A DNA stretch of 22,023 nucleotides from assembly GCA_002633005.1 (NCBI GenBank), contig NMRA01000536.1, positions 274,000-296,022 on the forward strand, read 5' to 3'. The DNA comes from Phoronis australis (taxonomy: Eukaryota > Phoronida > Phoronidae). This document shows, one piece after another, positions 1-22,023 of the stretch. The notes beneath the pieces were generated by a model, which was not told the origin of the DNA, did no database searches, and saw nothing but the letters and a program-made list of their open reading frames with translations. How positions within the stretch are numbered: position 1 is the first letter of the stretch; each line of letters starts with the position of its first letter. Made by a program: the position numbers and the translations under genes.

Positions 1-592
1 TCTGTGTTCTTAGTTCATGAAAATAAGGGAAGTAGTGTCTTTAACATAGAAATAATTTTCATATTGCTTCGTATTTTGAGAGTAGGAACTCCATTTACCT
101 GCTTAATGATATGTGTGTGATATGTACCTTGCTGAATTAAAAGTTGCGTTGCCTGACAAAATTTTTTGCCAGCACAATTTTCTTCACAGACTTTCACAGA
201 TGAATAATGTCTGTCCTTGCGAATACATAATGGGTTTCTGTGATCATCGAAGCTTTGAAAGTGAAACAATGTTTGGAAAAGTACCAAGGTGTTCACTTAC
301 TGTCAATTCAAGATACAAAATGGCAAACTGCCAGTTGTGTTAAGATGTGTTTCTCTCAGATAAAACGTCTTGTTATCATTTCAGTTCTTGCTGAGTGATA
401 GTTCATTTTGCTCCAGTTCTTTTTACCTCCATATCCATCTACACAATATAATGCATTGCAACCGTCCTTACATTACGTAATTCAATTTACTTGGACGAAC
501 TAATTGCCTTGACAATAATTCAAAAGTCAAGATTCTGCCTGACATAAGCAACAATGGAAAATTAAGACGTAAATTGTCTTTGTGTAACGCAG
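1..592. other. Intron or upstream sequence, no exon recognised
   Basis: This AT-rich stretch precedes the first recognised exon and is presumably the 3' part of an intron, because the N-terminal Gli exons must be further upstream. The short open frames here show no family resemblance. Confidence 0.6.
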
Positions 593-17305
<16,713 letters not shown>

Positions 17306-17607
17306 CTATTTGGTGGCACCATCTATTGGCAGATAGAGGAGGATAAGGAATACTATTGGCCACACAAAGTCAGATTGAACATTGTCATGTCTTGTTGGCC
17401 AACCTGATGGTTGAATACGTGAGATTAATTGATTGGGAACTTTCTGCGTAGACAAAATGGTGCTTTAATGGTAACAAGGACATTGTTGGGCTAACTACAT
17501 ACATAGCCAGAAATCTTTGTGGTATGTTGTCCTCATTGTGGAAATAACGAAACAATTCATGCATTCAGATATTTGACTGAAGCACTAGTGTTTTATACCT
17601 AGTGTTT

Positions 17608-17615
17608 TGTAAATA
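17608..17615 (+). promoter_or_regulatory. Pumilio-type element in the 3' UTR
   Basis: TGTAAATA fits the TGTANATA consensus bound by Pumilio-family proteins in mRNA 3' UTRs. A single site is seen, so its function is inferred. Confidence 0.4.
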
Positions 17616-18396
17616 ATGTACATGAGATATTTTGCGTTCAAAGGTTTCCAGCCTGTAGAAGGAACGCTATTATAGGACATCAACAGTCAGATACTAAATG
17701 TTGCTATGTCATTCTTGCCTTGATAGCTTGCTTTGGTTTTGTATTGTAATATAGGGTATATTTATTTGCTATGTACTTAGATGTTATATAGTTAAACCTT
17801 TGCATATCTTGCCAAAGCCAAAGATCTGTCAAAATTCTCCTGAGTCAGGATGAAGAGGGTTATGTTTACTAACAAATTTGTTTGTTTTAAATTCTTGTGG
17901 TTTGGATTTTGTTGTTATATGGCATAATACCTTTTGAAAAGTGCTGGTTTTTGTTGTTGCATTAATGGGTCTTCCCTGTATGTTCTCCTTAAGAAACCAG
18001 TTATGTCATTATTTGTTTTTAACCTCAGTCAATTTTAAGTACATTTCAATGGAGTATTCTTGCCTTATTCTGGTTGATTTTTGTTGGCTTTGTTTTAAAT
18101 AACTATTTTGTTTTAGATTGGTTTATGACTTGTTTAGTGATAAAGTTTATGATATTACAAAGTAGATAAGACTAGATTAGGTTTATTGGGGGTTTGCTTG
18201 GGTTTATTTCTGCAGTGTTGTTTTCAAGATATTTGCATAACATATTTTAGCTTTGAACTTTGATCTGTTGTTGTATCGCCCCTAGTGAAATTTAAGTTAA
18301 AGGAGAGGACAGATATTTTTTTGTTGCTTTTAATCTAAAACCGTGTTCTGATAATGTTCAATTGTTTCTGCACCCCACCCCCCCCGTTATTATCAA

Positions 18397-18402
18397 ATTA
18401 AA
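18397..18402 (+). terminator. Candidate polyadenylation signal ATTAAA
   Basis: ATTAAA is followed 16-20 bases later by CA (18419-18420), a usable cleavage dinucleotide, and then by a T-rich/GT-rich stretch (18421-18436). This is the best-placed signal downstream of the stop codon. Confidence 0.5.
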
Positions 18403-19343
18403 GTCCAGAAATACCAGGCATTTTTTTTAATGTTTATTACGAAATCTTCAGAATACAATGAATATACATAACCCAGAAAGCGCCGAGAGGCATTAGATCC
18501 AGGCATTTATCACCCCAGAGGGATCTATTAACTTTTGCCTGTGTTCAATTCCTAAGCACACCTGCTTTGATTGTTGTCCATTACTTGGCATGTGACTAGT
18601 GGGCAAGGAATTTTCGCTAGCAGTTGTCAACTTTCCCAATTGGGGAATTCTTTGTTCTTGGTTGCTATGCAACAGTTTGTTTCCTTAATCTTGGTATTTG
18701 TCGGGTCTCTGGCAGGGTGCAAAGTCAAAGCCACTACTGTACAATGCATGATTTTGTGTTGGTGTGGAAACTTTTGAACACGGTTGATTAATCGCGCCAC
18801 ATCTTTATCCAGGAAACAACGAAAGACCTCTATCGTCTTGTTCTTGAGCAAATTAAGGTGCTGGTGACAGTTAAATGCGTGTAATGTAACCCGTGTGCTG
18901 TGATGATATTGGAAAAAGTTAACCGCGTTTGCTGTGCAGACTGATAAGTCTAGGCCCAGTATGCACCCGCTATGTCCTGTGTTAGGAGTTTAGTTCCTTT
19001 GCATAATATGACAATTTCTGTGTGCCGTCCATTGCCTTGAAGTTTGAAATGTGGGACCAATGAGAGTTTACTATTGTTGACACATTTTGGCACAGTGCTG
19101 TGTGATGTGTATTTATGGTTGCTGTCCTAACTGTTGCCTTTGAAGTAGTTGTCAGAATGCTCTTCACTAGTACTTATAGCATTTCGATCAGGTTGAGTTG
19201 ATGAAAGTCGGGGTCAGGTCTGAAATAGTTTTCTAATTTATAATCTGGTCAGTTTCAGTCAAAGTAATTATACCTTCAACTTCACGCGCTAAAGGTGTTG
19301 CGCATATGCGTTCTGTTTCGGCCAACGCTTCCTGATCCAAGAT

Positions 19344-19645
19344 TAGGCGCACGCGCCTATGTGCGAGCAACACTTAAAGTAAAGCAATACACACACTCGG
19401 TGGCTGAGTAAAATAAATGCTCATGGTATTGAAATAGCGTTAGTGACATTGGTTTTATACGAGTTAGCTTTAAAACAATTTGAATGAAACGCACTGAAAG
19501 TTTACAAAAGCGCTGTAAGTAAAATAGCCGACTTCGCCTATATGTGAAGTTTGGGCGCATGCGCCTGTATGCGAAACGCTTTGGCCAAAAATTCTTTTGA
19601 TAAAGCCCATTGTTTCAGATATAGGCGCATGGGTCTCAATGCGGA
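19344..19645. repeat. Dispersed GC-rich palindromic motif, three copies
   Basis: TAGGCGCACGCGCCTATGTG (19344), GGGCGCATGCGCCTGTATGC (19553) and ATAGGCGCATGGGTCTCAAT (19621) share the pattern AGGCGCAYGCGCCTRTRTGCG. GCGCAYGCGC is the core of the NRF1 consensus in animals. Confidence 0.55.
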
Positions 19646-21304
19646 CATATCGTATATACAAACAAATCCATTTGATGCTCGTTATTTCGTCGGCGATTGA
19701 AAACCGAAGATGTCGTTATTATTTAAAGTTGCTTTGAACCTTTCGCAGTCGTTCGTATGATTTAGACCATTTGCTGTCTTACGATTGGTGAAAATTTCTT
19801 TACTCAAATGAGGTGTTTCTGTGATTGGGATGGAGTGACGGTTCTTTAACTGCTTGAGACCAGCCTCCCGTTCAGTAACGCTAGACCTCGCTAAAAAGCA
19901 AGACTTCGCGAGATTACGTGAGATATTGCCGTGTATTTTGAATGAGAGCACGTGACTTTGACTAGGTTTTAGCTAGGTCCTAGCGTCTACTGAACGCACG
20001 CCAGGTCTATACATACATGTACCTTCTCTTGGCGAGTCAATGTTTACCGAGCCCGTTCTCAAGCTCACATTTCATCTAACTGAAACCAGTATCAGCTTGA
20101 TACCGCGACTGGTCTGTATCAAAAGTTAACCTTATACTAGAGACAAGTTTACTACGACTATAAACCCATCCTCTATCCGACCAATTGGAGTTGATTTCAG
20201 GGCTTCAAGAAACGACAGTTGGTTATTGTTCGAAACCGAAGCTAAATACGAAATGGGTTTTCAAGGCGTGTCATTTTATGCGCTGAGCAGTGTCAGTTGT
20301 TTGCAAACCCGGAAATTCTCGTCTGAGTAAAGACCAAGACTAAAACCAACTTTATAACTGCATGTGCGCTAAATCAAAAGTTCTTCTCTTGGGCATAGTG
20401 CGTGTTTATAGTCGCTTTAAATGTCGATGATTGTCAGTGTAGATGGTCTATTGGTTGGAAAGAAATGAGTCATGAAATCTGTTGCTGGAAAAGATCTGAA
20501 TTGTAATTAATGTTAATGTGATTTTTACACTTCTTAGTTTAGGTTTGAAGACTGTATGTGCTTGTCTGATGTGGTGACTATATTGCCACAAGACTAACGA
20601 GGACTGCTATGTAATTAAGATATATTAATACATTATCTGTATTATTTTCTTGTCTTGTTTGTGCCGAAGTTGGTGCTAGTTTGAAAACCCGTGTTCCGAA
20701 ACCGTGGCCGTGGATTGTATAACGACAAAGAACCATCTGTCCGTGATTCCGTGCAGGCATGCAAGGGCGATTTCTTACCACTAGCGAAGGGAGAAAGGAC
20801 AGTTGGTGACAACCAGAGATCTGATCTCGGAATAGTGATTCCTAGCACGGATGTGTGACCAATAGGGTAGTGTTCAACAGTAGTACTTATAAGTTTGCTG
20901 ACACAGTGTTGATGCATGTAAAATACCACAGCATAATATTGTTGGAACATATAAAACTATGCTAAAATATGAGATATAAGTCTATAAAACTAAAGCTAAC
21001 TAAGTGTTGGAGAGCAAATGACAAAAGCTTACTAATCGATGTCTGTGCATGGGCCTTAGTCATAGTGACAGTGCATACCAAAGACGCATTTAACCAAGAT
21101 TCTTATGTAGGTGTTTTCATGCCCTCCAATCGAAAGGTAGGTCAGACGTCTGATTCGCCGTCGTCTGTAAAATCAGTGAGATGTGTTAATTACGCTCGCC
21201 ACACGTCTGTTTTGCCGTACATGGCTTATTGTCGCCGTCGAGCCAATATTGGCCGAAAGAGCGAGGTGGTTTCAGGACAGGAGTTTAAGAGTGCACTTAT
21301 ACGC

Positions 21305-21453
21305 CGTAAAATGTAGCAATTTCGTAAAACGTAACAGTTGTTACATTTTACGTCATTGCTACATTTTACGCGTATCAAGTTCTTACATTTTATGTAATTC
21401 TTACAATTTAGGTCGAATGCACATGCGAGAAATGTACCATTGTTACATTTTAC
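21305..21453. repeat. TTACATTTTACG repeat cluster with nested palindromes
   Basis: CGTAAAATGTAGCAAT (21305-21320) and its exact complement ATTGCTACATTTTACG (21355-21370) enclose a second pair (21323-21335 and 21340-21352, 12 of 13 matching). Three further direct copies, two of them degenerate, lie near 21383, 21400 and 21441, giving about seven copies in 150 bp. Confidence 0.8.
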
Positions 21454-22023
21454 GAAAGTGACGTCATATTTCATGAGTTTGCATGGTATTTGTCACACGG
21501 AGGAAAACGGTTCATGCACTTAACGCCCTCATTCTCGGATCGTTTGAATGAAATTCTATCAAGTGTGCCAGCTCGAATTTATAGATGTGTCCCTATGTGC
21601 TTTCCACTATTGTTTTAACTTGAGTAGTTTTATGGTATAGTCAAAAAATGTGCCCCGTACAGTTTCAGCTCCAGACGAAATGACTTTTCATGATCAGGTA
21701 ACACGTTTTTATAATAAGCGGTCTTGGAATATCTTCTTGGCGCGAACAGGTCACACCCAATCGTGAGTCCGGCATTACAGTAACATACTTCCCTGAGTAC
21801 CCTGAACAGAGACAATGACATCGTATTTTGCCTACTATTTATCGCATTTCTTCGGGAACAAACGACAATAAGATTTTTTTTACGGAGAATTCAATTTCGG
21901 AAGCCAATTTGGTAGAAAAAACTCCCGTTTTAGTCCCAGATTCCATTTGGCATTATGGGGGTGCGAATGTCGACGTGCAAAATCCTGGCTAACATTCTGC
22001 CCTGGCCCCCCTAACTCAAAATC

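Larger units (their letters stand above)
17306..18415 (+). other. Gli: 3' untranslated region of Gli (approximate end)
   Basis: AT- and T-rich sequence follows the TAA stop. It has a TGTAAATA element at 17608 and a candidate polyadenylation signal at 18397, giving a UTR of about 1.1 kb. A later AATAAA at 19412 could serve a longer form. Confidence 0.6.
18416..22023. other. Downstream intergenic region, no gene recognised
   Basis: The longest open frame (20969-21316, + strand, 115 codons) has no recognisable domain and runs into the repeat cluster at 21305. A GC-rich palindromic cluster lies at 19344-19645 and an inverted-repeat cluster at 21305-21453. No tRNA or other RNA gene was recognised. 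Confidence 0.6.

Noticed and set aside
20969-21316. 115-codon + strand open frame downstream of Gli
   Set aside because: It has no recognisable domain and no splice context, and it ends inside the repeat cluster. Its length is possible by chance in this composition.

Overview
This is a piece of an animal nuclear genome. It carries most of one multi-exon gene on the + strand: a Gli/Cubitus interruptus transcription factor, the DNA-binding effector of Hedgehog signalling. Nine coding exons (593-17305) are joined by GT-AG introns with consistent phases. They encode a continuous 1127-residue C-terminal part of the protein. The five-finger C2H2 domain is unmistakable. The stretch just after finger 5 ([12 protein letters not shown]) looks more like insect Ci than vertebrate GLI1-3. 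The exons encoding the N-terminal repressor region and the SUFU-binding motif are not in the window and must lie upstream.

The organism is most likely a non-vertebrate bilaterian, probably a marine invertebrate. The basis is the Ci-like finger region combined with a vertebrate-style GLI2/3 C-terminus, compact AT-rich introns, and many small DNA transposons. I cannot name the phylum from sequence alone.

Layout: 1-592 intron or upstream sequence; 593-704 pre-finger exon; 2698-2843 linker and first part of finger 1; 3753-3902 end of finger 1, finger 2 and start of finger 3; 7791-7955 fingers 3 and 4; 8330-8500 finger 5; 9331-11083 three exons for the serine-rich and acidic linker; 15183-17305 one large terminal exon with the PKA-site cluster, an acidic patch, Pro- and Gln-rich tracts and the conserved C-terminal activation motif. 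The 3' UTR probably runs to about 18.4 kb, with an ATTAAA signal at 18397. From there to 22023 I see no gene.

Much of the intron length is repeat-derived. Intron 3 holds what looks like a nested set of elements: an outer element with GTTCACAC ends, a 3.55-kb hAT-like element with CAGGGCTYGAC ends inside it, and a further 1.1-kb inverted-repeat element inside that. The last intron contains a 62-bp minisatellite and a 571-bp MITE with near-perfect 40-bp inverted repeats flanked by TA. Smaller candidates are a pogo-like 178-bp element, a 251-bp hAT-like element with a second partial copy, and a 16-bp-period minisatellite. I found no new enzymatic or defence system. The most interesting points are details of the Gli protein, a possible intron-retention isoform, and the nested transposons.
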